This document shows positions 1 through 12,056 of a stretch of DNA of 64,000 nucleotides, piece after piece (position 1 is the first letter of the stretch; every line of letters begins with the position of its first letter). The notes beneath the pieces are model-generated. The model was not told the origin of the DNA. It worked only from the letters and a program-made list of their open reading frames with translations, and did not search any database. Origin of the DNA: Cyclina sinensis. Lineage: Eukaryota > Mollusca > Bivalvia > Venerida > Veneridae. The DNA is taken from NCBI GenBank assembly GCA_012932295.1, contig JAAONU010000018.1, positions 6,876,206-6,940,205 on the forward strand, written 5' to 3'. The position numbers and the translations under genes are program-made.

Positions 1-164
1 GTTGTATGCAAGTTTGAACAAAATCAATTAAAAAAATATATTTATGTGGTCTCTATCATGTTTACAAGAAATTGTTGACGGACGGACAAACGAAATGTGA
101 TCTCAAAAGTTCACCTTATCACTTTCTATGTCAAAATGTTAATTTATTCAAAAAGATAGACAGA

Positions 165-400
165 CCATAAAGTACTAAAAAGCGTGATCATCAAAACCTT
201 TTCAATGCTAAAAAAACTGTTAAAATTACAGAGGAAAAAGTACGATCTGTCAGTACTAAATTCATCAAAATGTTGTTCCTAAAAATAGCAAGTATACAAA
301 TAAGCATCTTCCTACTAAATTCGAGCAATGGTGGAGAGGTTACAGAGAACGAAAGTAGGTGTGTTTATATCTGCTGACATCCATGGACACAGTCAAGTTA
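165..400. repeat. Dispersed duplicate, copy 1 (partner at 11000-11255)
   Basis: Words recur in the same order and orientation at 11000-11255: 'atcaaaac', 'aaattaca.agga', 'actaaatt.atca', 'gagcaatg.tggagaggtta', 'acacagtcaagtt'. Diverged, with small indels. No open frame is shared, so this is a repeat or an old duplication rather than an exon pair. Confidence 0.55.
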
Positions 401-2044
401 TAATACACGCAACTGCAGCTACGACAATGAGTATTATGTTATGTTTACATTATACAACTAGAAAGACAAACTAAGTCAATAAAGAAATAGTAAAAAATGG
501 TGTTTGAATGAACTAATATATCAAAGAAAGTTAAGGTATAGAGATGAAAAAACTACTTCAGTAAGGTAAATGGTAGTTAGATGGCATTTTTATGAATTTG
601 TCGCAGATGAACCATTTATTATTGTCATTTATGTTCCATTTTTTTTCCTATTCAAATAGTATTTAATGGAGAATATGCCATTAAAATCAGATCAGATAAA
701 TGATATTGAGATGGATTCTTTAAAAAAAAATATTTTTATACCATTTCTTCAAGGGTTAATTATAATTACTACTACATAAGTTATTAAAACTGGAATTAAA
801 AAATTCTGAAACTAATGGTAGATTTCTTGTTTGAAAGAACATGTACGATTTTTCCTGCCAAAAACAATTTTCTGCCAAACTGTACAGACAACGGAAGACA
901 TGAAAAGTATATGCAGAGTTAGATGTACCGGAAAATTGGCAAATTAATGTCTTCAGAATACCGAAAATTGTCCGAAAAAATATGGCAGGCATGCATATGG
1001 AACATTGCCATATCAAGCTCAAAATTGGTCACGAGAAAATATTAATTGACTATGTTATGATGCTGTCTATTATGAAATTTATCTATGGTACTCATTCAGA
1101 ACCAATTTGGCCATGGTCAAATGTGGTACAGTACAGATCAGTCCCACAAGAACGGTCATTTTGCTGTCAAATAATATTTTGACAAGCCTGATTTGGCCTT
1201 GATATGGCAATACTTCATATGACATATTTTTCAAAGTCAAATTAATGCCAATCGGTTAAATTTGTAACTGTAATGGCAACAGGTTAGCCATCATATAGCC
1301 ATATATAAAATACTTTGGCCAGCTTTATGTGACGAAAACAAGCTTGTAAGAATTTGATTTCACAATCATCTGTCCATGATAGGTATTATCTAGTTTATTC
1401 AGTAGGACATATCTGACCATGCAAAACCAACTTGTTCCCAAATCACTCCCATGCAGTCCCCTGCAGAAATTTCCCAGAACAGTTTAAGTCTCTTCAAGAA
1501 CTTAGTACCAGAACAGTTCTTACAGTGTTGTAAGTGGTCAATTACATTTTAATGAACATTATGTTCTTGAACAGTTCAAGTAAAGTTCAAGAATGGCAGT
1601 ACGTGCATGAACCATGCTAGCGCTGTTTTTTTTGCAAATCTAAAATATCATAATTATTCACTTTCAATGTTTTACTTTTAAAATTACTCATTTTATCACT
1701 TAATGATTATTACCATAGTTACCAGAACCTTATGCAACCCATTATACAGGGATGTGATTATTAGTGTCCGAAAGAAAGTTATCAAAAAAAGCCACTTACA
1801 GTTTCAACTTCATTATTAAACTTAAGTTGCGGTGTAAAAGTAATTGTTTTTGGAAAGTACTTTTTACAAGAGAACTGACTGTTCACCATGTAACCTATAA
1901 AATACATACCCCATGTATATCTCAGCACAGGTTCATGATTACAGTCTCTTACAGTTTCTTACCTCTAAACATTTGGAGTTTTATGCTCCAATTGAACACA
2001 ATAGGCGAAAATATAGTTCAATAAAAATTGTAGGAGTTTCTCAC
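401..2044. other. AT-rich stretch, no gene seen
   Basis: Both strands were read. No supported exon, no clear tandem array. Short open frames here have AT-driven composition and no recognisable domain. Two donor-like GTAAG words on the minus strand (near 1794 and 1965) have no matching acceptor and frame. Confidence 0.6.
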
Positions 2045-2848
2045 AGAAGCTACATTGAATGATATTAAACAAAGGGCAATAATTCAGCTTAAACCATGAC
2101 TGAATCACTTCAGCACTTGCTCATAATCACTGTGTGAATGATTGGTGAAAACTAGAATTTTAAGTAAAATTTAACAAAAGGCAATATCTACGCCGTAAAT
2201 AAACGACTGCAAAAGCTTGATAATATGCACTGTGGCACTTGATAATGATCATTCTAGGAAAATCTTGATAACATCATAGAATTGTACGAGGAGTTGTGCA
2301 CAGAAGCAATATTACGTAAAATTGAACAAAGGACAATAACTATGCCAAAATAATTTAATCACAAATGCCTAATAAAATGCTCAGTGGCACTTGATAATGG
2401 TCATTCTTTGAAAGTTTGGTGAACATCATATTCGAATTGAAGGAGGAGTTGTGCATATAAGTAATGTAAAGTAAACTTCAATAAAGGGCAATAACTATGC
2501 CAAAAATAATCAAATGACAAAATCCAGAATATATGCGCTGAAGCACTTGATTATGGTCAAGTGAAAGTTTGGTAAATAATTGCACAAGACATATAAGAGG
2601 AGTTGCGCAAAAAAGTAATATTAAGTATAATTAAACAAAGGACAATAATTCCACCCAAAGTAATTGAATTACAAAATCTAGAGTATATGCACTGCGGCAA
2701 TCCATAATAACTATTGTGTGAAAGTTTGGTGAAAATCAAATGAGATATGTAGGAGGAGTTTTAGAATATGGTACTAACAGACAGACGGACGGAATAACGA
2801 ATTGATAGTGCGACTTCTATAATAAGCCACCCTTCGGTGCATAAAATG
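2045..2848 (+). repeat. Tandem array of about 140-bp monomers with HINE-like 3' end
   Basis: About five degenerate monomers with recurring 'aacaaagggcaataa' and 'cagtggcacttgataatggtcatt'. The array closes with a GACGGACGGA tract (near 2785) and then the terminal hairpin region 'gccacccttcggtgcata' at about 2826, followed by AAATG. Confidence 0.75.
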
Positions 2849-3507
2849 TGTGAGTAACATTGCATTATTACGTTTCATGAAAGATTCTTGAACATACAAC
2901 AAAAAATACAGAAAAATGACCCTTGGGAACAAGATGTATATATGGATGGACTAACTACACAAAAACTACATCATCCCTCGGTGAAAATACCTAGTGTATG
3001 AGCCTAACATTTCCAAAATTTTGAGGTGGATTATATATAGAACTAGGGCAAAATTGGAATGGAATTATTGTTTTCCATGCTGAGACAGGACGGAAAGATT
3101 AATTCCTTGTCAGATTAAGCGATTTTCTGTAAATTTGCTGTAGAAAACTTGTGATAAGTTATAACATTATAAGCATCAGGGTAGAAAAATTAAAATTTTT
3201 ACAGGGACATAAGTTTTCACTTATTTCTAATCGGGAATACGTTGAGGAATGAAAAAGCCCTCTTAGAAATTTAAGGCCAAACAATTTCAAAAAAAGTATT
3301 TCTGGACTCAGTATCATTCATTTCTGACCATTAGTATCTACAGTAATTTGAGATGATATACAATAAATATTGATCTGATGTATAACTGTCTAAAATATAT
3401 CAGCTGTTATATAACATTATCAGTCAATGGTCTGGGAGTACAGTGCTTTTTATTACTGTAATACAATTTTACTGCATTTATATGCAATGGGGTTTCTTTG
3501 TAGTTAA
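2849..3507. other. AT-rich unique stretch, nothing recognised
   Basis: No array periodicity, no coding exon and no RNA-gene-like fold were seen on either strand. Confidence 0.5.
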
Positions 3508-4653
3508 AACAAGAACTGTCACTGTAAGATGACAATGCCCCCGAAAGTGTTGCTTTTACCTTTGATCTAAGAACCAGTCATTCAGGGGTCAAGGTCAAAT
3601 AAATAAAGGTCAGTGGGAAGGTCTTATCTAAAGGGGGTTATGTCCAAGTATGAAGTAAATCCACTTACTAATAAGGAAGTTATGGGCAGTGTGAACATTT
3701 CTAGACAACTGGATCTTCAAAGTGATGGTCATTCAGGGGTCAAGGTCAAATGAAAACAAGACAGTGAGATGGTCTTCTCCAAAGTGGTGTTATGTTTAAG
3801 TATGAAGTATATCTACTTACTAATTTGGAAATTATGGCCGAATAATAGTTTCTGGACGATTGGATATTCAGGGGCCAAGGTCAAATAATTACAGGTCAGC
3901 GGGAAGGTCTTGTCCAAAAGGGTGTTGAGTCCAAGTATGAAGCATATCCACTTACTAATAAGGAAAGTATGGCCAATGTTAAAGTTTTTGGACAATTGGA
4001 TCTTCAAGATGAAGTTCATTCAGAGGTCAAGGTCAAACAAATATAGGTCAGTGAAAAAGGCCTTGTCCAAAGGGGTGTTGTGTTCAAGTTTGAAGTAAAT
4101 CCACTAACAAATAAAAAAAGTTATTGCCAATGTTAAAGTTTTTGAACAATAGGATCTTCAAGGTGAAGGTCAATCAGGGGTCAAGGACAAATAATTATAG
4201 CTCAGTGTAAAGGCCTTGTCCAAAGGGATGTTGTGTCGTCCAAGTATGAAGTAAATCCATTTACTAATAAGGAAGTTATGGCCAATGTTAAAGTTTTTGG
4301 ATAATTGGATTTTCAAGATGAAGGTCTACAGGAGTCTAGGTCAAACAAATATAGGTCAGTGAAAAGGCCTTGTCCAATCGGGTGTTGTGTCCAAATATGA
4401 AGTAAACCCACTAACTAATAAAGAAGTGATTGCCAATGTTAAAGTTTTTGAACAACTGGATCTTCAAGGTGAAGGTCAACCAGGGGTCAAGGTCAAATAA
4501 TTATAGGCCAGTGTAAAGGTCTTGTCCAAAGGGATGTTGTGTCCAAGTATGAAGTAAATCCACTTACTAATAAGAAAGTTATTGTCAATGTTAAAGTTTT
4601 CGGACGGACTGACGGACGGAAACAATATGTCTCCCTTCGTTGGCATAAAAATG
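3508..4653 (+). mobile_element. HINE-like element, 'ATGCCCCCGAA' family, copy a
   Basis: Starts 'aacaagaactgtcactgtaa' and has the block ATGCCCCCGAA near 3534. About seven monomers follow (period about 150), each with 'gaagtaaatccacttactaa' and 'ggggtcaaggtcaaa'. A GGACGGACTGACGGACGG tract precedes a degenerate 3' hairpin 'cccttcgttggcat' before AAAAA. Copies b, c and d of the same family are at 34014, 50354 and 57768. Any ORF inside is a translation of the array. Confidence 0.85.
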
Positions 4654-5019
4654 ATACTTAAAATACTCTTATTTTCAGAATACTTGACAGCTGTACGTAG
4701 AAAGAAGAATTTTGGATGAAATTTCTAGGAAGCATGTTAATCAGGCTGTGAATGAAAAAAATGTTAATGCAAAGAATGTATAAAAGGACTATATATGCAT
4801 GATTGTAAAAATAGACTTGAAAGCAAACATGACTTAAACTGATTTAAACAGACTATTATTATTACGGTGACTGAATCTGCTTCAAATGGAAGTTGTACAT
4901 AAAAGTAAGTAAATTATATATGTAATAACTAGTTTTAAGATCTTATAGTTTGTCATACATGTCAAATCGCACTTGCTTATAACTTAATAAACTATATGTT
5001 TTTGGAAAAAAAAAAAAAA
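4654..5019. other. Unique AT-rich spacer
   Basis: No gene or array seen. It ends in a poly-A run of about 13 bases (5008-5020). Confidence 0.5.
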
Positions 5020-7208
5020 GCTCATCATGAAACAGGGGCTTAGAAGAGATGACAGAGGTCGACAGAGAGACTTTTGATCGGCTGACCCCAAAATCAAAAG
5101 ACTTCTTTCACTCATTCAAGACAATAATTATATGAAGTTTCAAGACTCTGTGCCAAATGGCACTCCACTTATTGAGTGAAAACCAATTTTACATTAAAGG
5201 TCACTGTGACCTTGACCTTTTGCCGGCTGACTCCAAAATCGGTAGACTGCTGTAACTTAATTAGAGCAGTCATCTTATGAAGCTTGAATACACTAGGTTA
5301 AAAACAACTCTAGTTATTGAGCGGAAACCATTTTCACATTTAAGGTCACTGTGACCTTGACCTTTGACCTACATACCCCTACAAGAGCACCGCTAGTCGG
5401 AGAGTTATAAGCCCGAAGGGTGTTTTTCCTAAGTATGACGTATCTGTGATAAAAGGGAGGAAAGCTTAGGCTTTGGAATTAACTGATTTGCTTTAACTTT
5501 TGAATTTCATGTTTTTGATTTATAATATTTTGATTTTTAACATTTCATAATTTTAATTTTAGAGTTTTATAGATCTTTATCATATCTGAATTTTAGGTTT
5601 TATAATTTGTATAAATGTAGTCTTTCAGAAGTTGTTCATGTTGTGATGGAAAGTTATCAAATTATAGTGCAGAAAGATTGATTGTTTAGTTGATTGTCAC
5701 TTTGACTTTTATCCCGAACAGAATAGGGGTCATGTAACCAATGATGGCAACCATCCTAAGAAGTTTGAAGTTTGTATGGGAAGTAGTTGCCAAGTTATAC
5801 AGCAGAAATGTTCTTCAGTGTTTAGATCATTGTGACATTGACAACTAAGCTACTAATTCTAAAATGTACGGGGATAATTTTCTCAATGTAATCATTAATC
5901 ATATGAAGTTTGAAGTCTGTATAACAAATGGTTATAAAGTTTTACAGCGGAAATAATTTTCAGTGCTCAAGTCACTGTGACCTTGATCTTTGACCTACCA
6001 ACCCAAAAATGTATAAGGGTCATTCACTTAATGTGTGCAACCATTATTTGAATTTTGAAGTCTCTTTGACAAATGGTTTTTGAGTTACAGAGTGTAAATG
6101 ATTCCTAAAATTTAGAACACTGTGACCTTGACCTTTGACATACTGACCCCAAAATGTATAGGAGTCATCTACTCAAAGTTTGCAATGAAGATATATTGTT
6201 TGAAGTCTCTATAACATATGACTGTAAAGTTACATGGCGGAAATGGTTTAAAATGTTAAGGTCACTGTGACCTTGACCTTTGAGCTACTGACTCCAAAAT
6301 CAACATGGGTCATCCACTTAAAGTGGGCAATAACTGTATGAAGTTAAATGGCGGTAAGCCAAAGAATTACTCAAGTTATCCTCCAGAAACCAAACTGTTA
6401 TCGGACGTATAGACGGGCAAACGTACGAACGGATGCCCAGAACCATGTACGGGGTCATTGTCTCAATTTGATCAATCATCATATGAAGTAAAAACGTCTG
6501 TATTACAAATGGTTATAAAATTTTACAGCAGAAATAGTTTTCAGTGTATAAGTCACTGTGTCCTTGACCGTTGACCTACCGACCCCAAACTAAATAAGGG
6601 TCAATCATTCAATGTGTGCAACCAGTGTATGAATTTTGAAGTCTCTGTGACAAATGGTTGTTGAGTTACAGAGTGTAATTGATTCTAAACATTTAGGTCA
6701 CTGATACCTTGACCTTTGACATACTGACCCCAAAACGTATAGGGGGTCATCCTCTAAATGTATGCAATCACCATATAAAGTTTGAAGTCTCTATAACAAA
6801 TGATTGTCAAGTAACATTGCGGAAATGGTTTTCAATGTTAAGATCACTGTAACCTTGACTTTTGAGCTTGTGAATCCAAAATCAATAGGGGTAATCCACT
6901 CAATGTGGGCAATAATCATATTCCGTTAAAAGACTATAGACCAAAGAGTTACTCAAGTTATCATCCAGAAAGCAAATTGCTTACGGACGGACAGATGGCC
7001 AGACGCCCAGGAACATTACTTAATTTGCCCCTTTCGGGCATATAAAAACAATAGGCTTCTGTAACACAGTAAGAGCAATCACCCTATGAAGTTTGAAGAC
7101 TCTAGGTCGAAAGGTACTCTAGTGATCGAACGGAAACGAAGTGTGACAGACGGACTGATGGACAGGGCAAAAACATTATTTCTCCACCTCTAGGGTAGAC
7201 ATAATAAT
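5020..7208 (+). repeat. Tandem array rich in AGGTCA / TGACCT half-sites
   Basis: At least ten degenerate monomers (about 140 bp) containing 'gtcactgtgaccttgacctt'. Three sites are perfect AGGTCA-CTG-TGACCT palindromes (5198-5212, 5343-5357, 6259-6273). GGAC-rich tracts occur at 6400-6440 and 6985-7005, followed by 'cccctttcgggcat' at about 7028 and a second element end near 7140-7205. At least two element copies therefore appear fused or nested. Confidence 0.85.
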
Positions 7209-7259
7209 TACATGTCTAATTTCAAACTTTAAATAAGAGGTACATGTACTAACTAAATG

Positions 7260-7560
7260 GTTATTTGTAATCAATCATTCCATGAGAATTGTAAATATGG
7301 ACAGTATGATAAGCATTGCATAAATGTGACCAGGAAAAGTTTCTGTCCTCAATTCGGCTTCAGTACTAATTTTTGTTTTGATTCGGTTCCAAGATTTCCC
7401 TCCCCTGCATTCAGCACTTGTATTTTGCCTACATATTCCATATCAAAATTCCATTCAATAATTACACCATATATTTTGTGCCAAATGCCGTCCCATTTCC
7501 CCCTGAAATCCGGCCAGAATCCATGCAGAAGGCTCATTACTGTATGTTAAATTAAGTGGA
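7260..7560. other. Open stretch on both strands, not recognised
   Basis: Frames are open here (plus 7257-7550; minus 7349-7537 and 7455-7655), with somewhat higher GC than the flanks and no match to neighbouring arrays. The minus reading contains GKWDGIWHKIYGVIIEWNFD. No family, start or splice pair can be defended; it may be an old repeat or a lone exon. Confidence 0.3.
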
Positions 7561-7931
7561 GGCAGAATTTCATTTTTTTGGTGGAATTTACTTCGAAATT
7601 CTGACTCACTTTGGTGCATAACATTTTGTACAGGAAATGTAAAAGGGTAAATCACTCATTATGCCCAACTATGTCAAGAAGTTACAGGATCCTTGATTTT
7701 TTTCACTTTCAATGTGAAGGTCTCTGTGTTCCTGACTTTAAAGCAGTAAGCCCAAAATCATTGCGGACCATTCACCTGCCATGCCCACCTTTGAAACTTT
7801 GAGGAATATGTGTAAAACGGTTCTTGAGTATTTAACAAGAAAACTGTTCCCAAATTGCAGGTTTCTGTGTGATGAATATGTGCCTTAAAATTTAGAAGAG
7901 TCATCTATGCATCGTGATAAACCTAACTATG

Positions 7932-8655
7932 AACAAGAACTGTGACTGGAAAATGACATATGCCCCCAAAATGTAGCTTTGAAAAGAAGCTGGTGTAAAT
8001 ATATGATTGAATATGCCTGTTGAAAAGAGAACAGACAAAAAATAGAGCATGAACTGAAGGTAAATGGTAAAGTAATATTTTTCTGCTTCAGATTCTTATA
8101 TGAAGGTTGAAGACCTAATTATTTAATGAAATAGAAGGCTGTGAGTTTGGTCTTGAGTACGAACAATAGTGTTTTATTCCCAACCCCTACTGAAATTTGA
8201 TAAATAATGAAATCCCCCAAGCGGTTTTGGAGATCAAGCTTGGTCAATATTTTAATATTGTAAAAGTTTATAGTAAAAACGACCAAGGGCCCATAACACT
8301 GCCAAAAATAATCCGACCATAAACTCTTGATGATATGCACAGCTATATTTGGTGACGAACATTCCTGTGTAATTTCAATGAAATCCTCCAGTGGTTTTAA
8401 AGATGAAGCGTGAACAAGATTTTAATGTAGAAGTTAGAGTAAAAAAATGTCTAAGTGCCCATAACTCTGCCAAAAATAATCCGAGCAGAAACTCCTGATG
8501 ATATGCACAACTAGGCTTGGTGACAAACACTCCTATTAAGTTTCATAGAAATCCCTCAAGCGGTTTTGGAGATAAAGCCAGGACAAGATTTTACCGGACA
8601 GACGGTAGGACGGATGGGCGGACGGACAGACAGTGCGGTTACTATATACCATACA
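7932..8655 (+). mobile_element. HINE-like element, 'atgtagctttgaaa' family, copy A (3' end degraded)
   Basis: Begins 'gaacaagaactgtgactgga' and runs through monomers with 'ataactctgccaaaaataat' and 'aatccctcaagcggttttgg' to a GGACGGACAGACAG tract at about 8620. The usual terminal hairpin is missing or decayed. Copy B, same orientation, is at 14622-15216 with an intact end. Minus-strand open frames here are repeat readings. Confidence 0.8.
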
Positions 8656-8793
8656 AATAACCTTAGTTGGTACATTAGTCTTTCGTTCTTGATCTGAAAA
8701 CTCTTCCTCTACTGGTCGACTGATTATGACACAAATAACCAAATCAGTATACATGTATATATACACCAATTTCGATGGGGTTACAACACTTAC

Positions 8794-8857
8794 CTGTATC
8801 AGATCACAGCTGCTTGGTCTAGTCTGAGAATGGACTGTAGTTACTTCATCCTTGCCA
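8794..8857 (-). CDS. Gene A, exon 3 (short, phase-matched)
   Basis: Minus strand, 64 nt, with acceptor TTTTGCTTTAAG (AG at 8859-8858) and a perfect GTAAGT donor at 8793-8788. One base completes the serine codon left open by exon 2; 21 codons follow (GKDEVTTVHSQTRPSSCDLI plus Q) and the exon ends in phase 0. The peptide is polar and rich in Ser and Thr, like a linker or tail. Two endings are possible. If an AG at 8721-8720 is the next acceptor (intron only 74 bp), a last exon at 8675-8719 would add STSRGRVFRSRTKD and stop. Alternatively, a charged in-frame stretch nearby (RPVEEEFSDQERKTNVPTK) is coding in another phase and the true next exon is elsewhere. I cannot choose between them. A repeat element starts only about 20 bp further on, at 8655. 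Confidence 0.5.
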
Positions 8858-10034
8858 CTTAAAGCAAAATGAAAACAATTACGCAACAGATATTACAATT
8901 TATGTATGAGTCAAATGACAGTTTCTTACGATCTGTCAGATAAAATTTAAAGCAAATGCAACAACTTTAGGATCCCTGAACGGTACAAAGTGTCTTACAA
9001 ATCAGTGATTTTATGCAAACAAAACAGCTTTAATAATGTCTCAAAAATGAAGCCTTATGAGTGTTCAAGGGGCTTTTTGACAGTTGACCTTGTGACCTAG
9101 GTTAATACTTGAAACATATAGTTTCAGATTTGTAATGCATATATAATAAATCCTTTTGCAAAGGAGCAACAGTCACAAAATTAGCATTTGTTTCTGCCTT
9201 AGAGATTAAATCAGTATCTGTGCAATGCTGCATTACATGTAAAAAGATACTTATTTGAATTTCTTTGAATTTTGTGTTCACCTTAAACCAATCAAAATTT
9301 CTCTGTAAAATGTAACAGAGCCAGAATAATGATCACAGGGAATAAATTAACAAACAACATTTCATGCACCATCTTTAAATGTCTTGACAATTGGTTCTGG
9401 AGGTTTCTATATGTTTTATCTGACAAGCGTGTGACCCTTGGGTCTGGTAAATAATTTCATGAGAACATAATTTTGATAAGCGTCCCATGCCACATAAGAG
9501 GTGTGGGTTTGAAATATTTATTTCTATTGTGTAGAGTTCTGCATGAAATGGAATTATCTGAACACTTATGATTAAGCAGCTTTGTAAGGAGCATCAACTT
9601 TAAATGGTGGTATAATACATCACCGCACACCTTCTTTTTGCTCCCACGCAGACCATATTTTTGTCAACAATCTTTCGCTTGAAATGTAAGATGGTCTTTT
9701 TGTATTTTGGTCTTTCTACTGTCTTGTATATGAGTAAAATGTTGTTGTTTAATCATGTAATTTATAGACATGCTTCTTAAAGATACTTATTTGAATCAAT
9801 AAACTTAATAATGACACTTCTTTACATCAAAGTAAATTAAGGTTATAATACTGGCCATAACCGTCATGAAGAATAAATCAGATAAGCAATCTAGAATGCT
9901 GAAAAACAGTATCAACACTCAATCTGCATTGTTATTTTTCGTGGATGACAGGATGTACTTGAGATACATGAGGAATAAATTATCGAAATGATCAATTTTG
10001 AATATGTGACGTAGACAACAATGGTTGATCATTC
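8858..10034. other. Gene A intron 2, first part: no feature seen
   Basis: AT-rich intronic sequence with no array and no additional phase-compatible exon that I could defend. Confidence 0.45.
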
Positions 10035-10990
10035 AAACCAGAAAGCCACGATAGCCCTAGATCGCTTACCTGAATACTTTGTCTTTGGGTCTGCTGTTGA
10101 GCATTCATCAAAAGCTTTTTTAAAGATTGTCCCAATATATATCTAAATGAATTAAAGTGATCCCCAGTGTAGAGTCAATTTTCACTCAAGGAGCATAATC
10201 TGAATAAACTTGGTAGAATACCTCTAGCTGATGCTCCATTAAAAATATCCAAGTTCTAGGCTTTGTGGTTTCTGACAAGAAGTTTTTAAAAGTTTTGCCT
10301 ATATAAGCCTAGGTAAAATCAATTGACCCCCGGGGCTTAGCAATATTTGTATCCAGGGGCATGATTTGAACAAACTTGATAGAGGTCAACTAGAACATTG
10401 CTACATACTAAATCTTAAGGCTCAGGGCCTTGTGGTTCCACACAAGAAGATTTTCAAAGTTTTCCGATATAAGCCTATGCAAAATCAATTGACCCCAGGG
10501 ACTAGGCCAAACTTGAACCTAGGGATATAATTTAAAAAAGAATTTAGTAGAGGTTCACTAGACAATGCTACATACCAAATTTTAAGGCCAAGGGCCTTGT
10601 GGTTTCAGACAAGAAGATTTTCAAATTTTCCTTATATAAGCTTATGTAAAATCAATTGCTCCCAGGGGCGGGGCCAAATTTGACCACAAGGGTATAATTT
10701 GAACAAACTAGGTAGAAGTTCACTAGACAATGTTACATACGAAATCTTAAGGCTCAGGGCCTTGTGGTTTTTTCCTTTCTGTTGCCTTAGCAACCAGAGT
10801 TCTTGGTGGAATTCAATTCTTTGAACAACTTTGGTAGAGCTTCATGCGAGAAATATCCCAGCTGGCTCAGGAGTATAGGAGGAGAAGTCGTTGAAGTCAA
10901 ATTGTTGACGACGCATGACTCACGCCGACGAACGCCGGACAATCAATGATCCCAATAGTTCACTCTTGAGCACTTTGTGCTCAAGTGCGC
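10035..10990 (+). repeat. Tandem array of about 165-bp monomers ending in a hairpin
   Basis: About five monomers with 'ttaaggctcagggccttgtg', 'aagaagattttcaaa' and 'tgtaaaatcaattgaccccag'. It starts near 'ccctagatcgcttacctgaa' and ends with 'gacgacgcatgactcacgcc' and the perfect hairpin TTGAGCACTTTGTGCTCAA (10964-10983). Reverse-oriented relatives lie at 54540-55080 and 58710-59095. Confidence 0.8.
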
Positions 10991-10999
10991 TAAAATTTA

Positions 11000-11255
11000 G
11001 ATAAACCAAAACGTACTTGGAACTGTGGTTATCAAAACATTTACATTCCTGAGGAAATCAACAAAATTACACAGGAAGATGTAAGATTTGTCGAGAATAA
11101 TTATCGGCACTAAATTTATCAGGACCTGTAAATGAAATATTGTTTCTAAAATAACTTAGGTATGCAAACAAAATCTGAGCAATGATGGAGAGGTTAAAGA
11201 AATGAAATAAGGTGCTATTATTTCCACTGACATCAAGGAACACAGTCAAGTTTTT
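11000..11255. repeat. Dispersed duplicate, copy 2 (partner at 165-400)
   Basis: Same word order as 165-400, diverged. See that entry for shared words. It lies within gene A intron 2. Confidence 0.55.
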
Positions 11256-11469
11256 TTTTTCTAAGTGAAAATAAACAACATTTTTTAGCAAGTTGTTTAT
11301 GCACTGGTACAAACATTTGCATAAACTTGTGATAATATTATACTTCTGTTAACGGGTGTATTACAGCTTTTAGTCTAAAATAACTGAAACTTTCCAATCA
11401 ACGATTATGTTGCTTTTGAGCAATGTTCTACATAGTCTTGCTATAACTGAAACTGTCATTGTTTTTAAT

Positions 11470-11735
11470 GAAAAAAAAATACAAATATAAAATAATATAA
11501 GTAACTCAAAAATTATGCAAAGGAGAGTTATGGATCTTGGACACTGCGCCTCTGTGAGATCTATTCACCTGTGAAGTTTCAAATTAATATCTTCAATACC
11601 TTTCAAGTTATGACCGGACAAGCTGCACCCCGCACACACAAACACATACAAACACACACGCACACACCCACACACGAACAGAGTAAACACTGTTTGCCCA
11701 CTCGCCATTATCATGGCGGGCGCATAAAAAAGTTT
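11470..11735 (+). mobile_element. Short single-monomer HINE-like copy
   Basis: One monomer of the 41-43 kb family ('gagagttatggatcttgg', 'atctattcacctgtgaagtt') followed by a CA-rich microsatellite (11632-11690) and the terminal hairpin CGCCATTATCATGGCGGGCG near 11703, then CATAAAAAA. Confidence 0.65.
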
Positions 11736-12022
11736 TAATTTATTCAGCTAGATACACGAGCTGAGTGTGTAGAATGTTGCCACATTTTAGAAGAGACCAT
11801 TGATGACACATCCTTATTAAATCTATTTTATGAATCTCTTCTTGTGGGTAGATATTGAAGGCGTAAATGATTTTTTTCTAGATTTTGCTAGCATATTCTT
11901 AAACTTTTTTTAGTTTTGCACAACGTTGTTGACTGTTTCACTAGTTTACCTGGAATATTCTTATCCTTTAAAAAGACTGTCTATACAATTTCTCTGTTTA
12001 ATAAATTAATATATAAGAAAGA

Positions 12023-12056
12023 GTGAATGAATGAATGAATGAATGAATGAATGAAC
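12023..12056 (+). repeat. (AATG)n microsatellite
   Basis: About eight uninterrupted GAATGAAT-type tetranucleotide units. Confidence 0.95.

Noticed and set aside
7455..7655. Minus frame beginning MIYPFTFPVQN
   Set aside because: Overlaps another open minus frame in the same patch; neither has splice or domain support. Recorded as an open question, not a gene.
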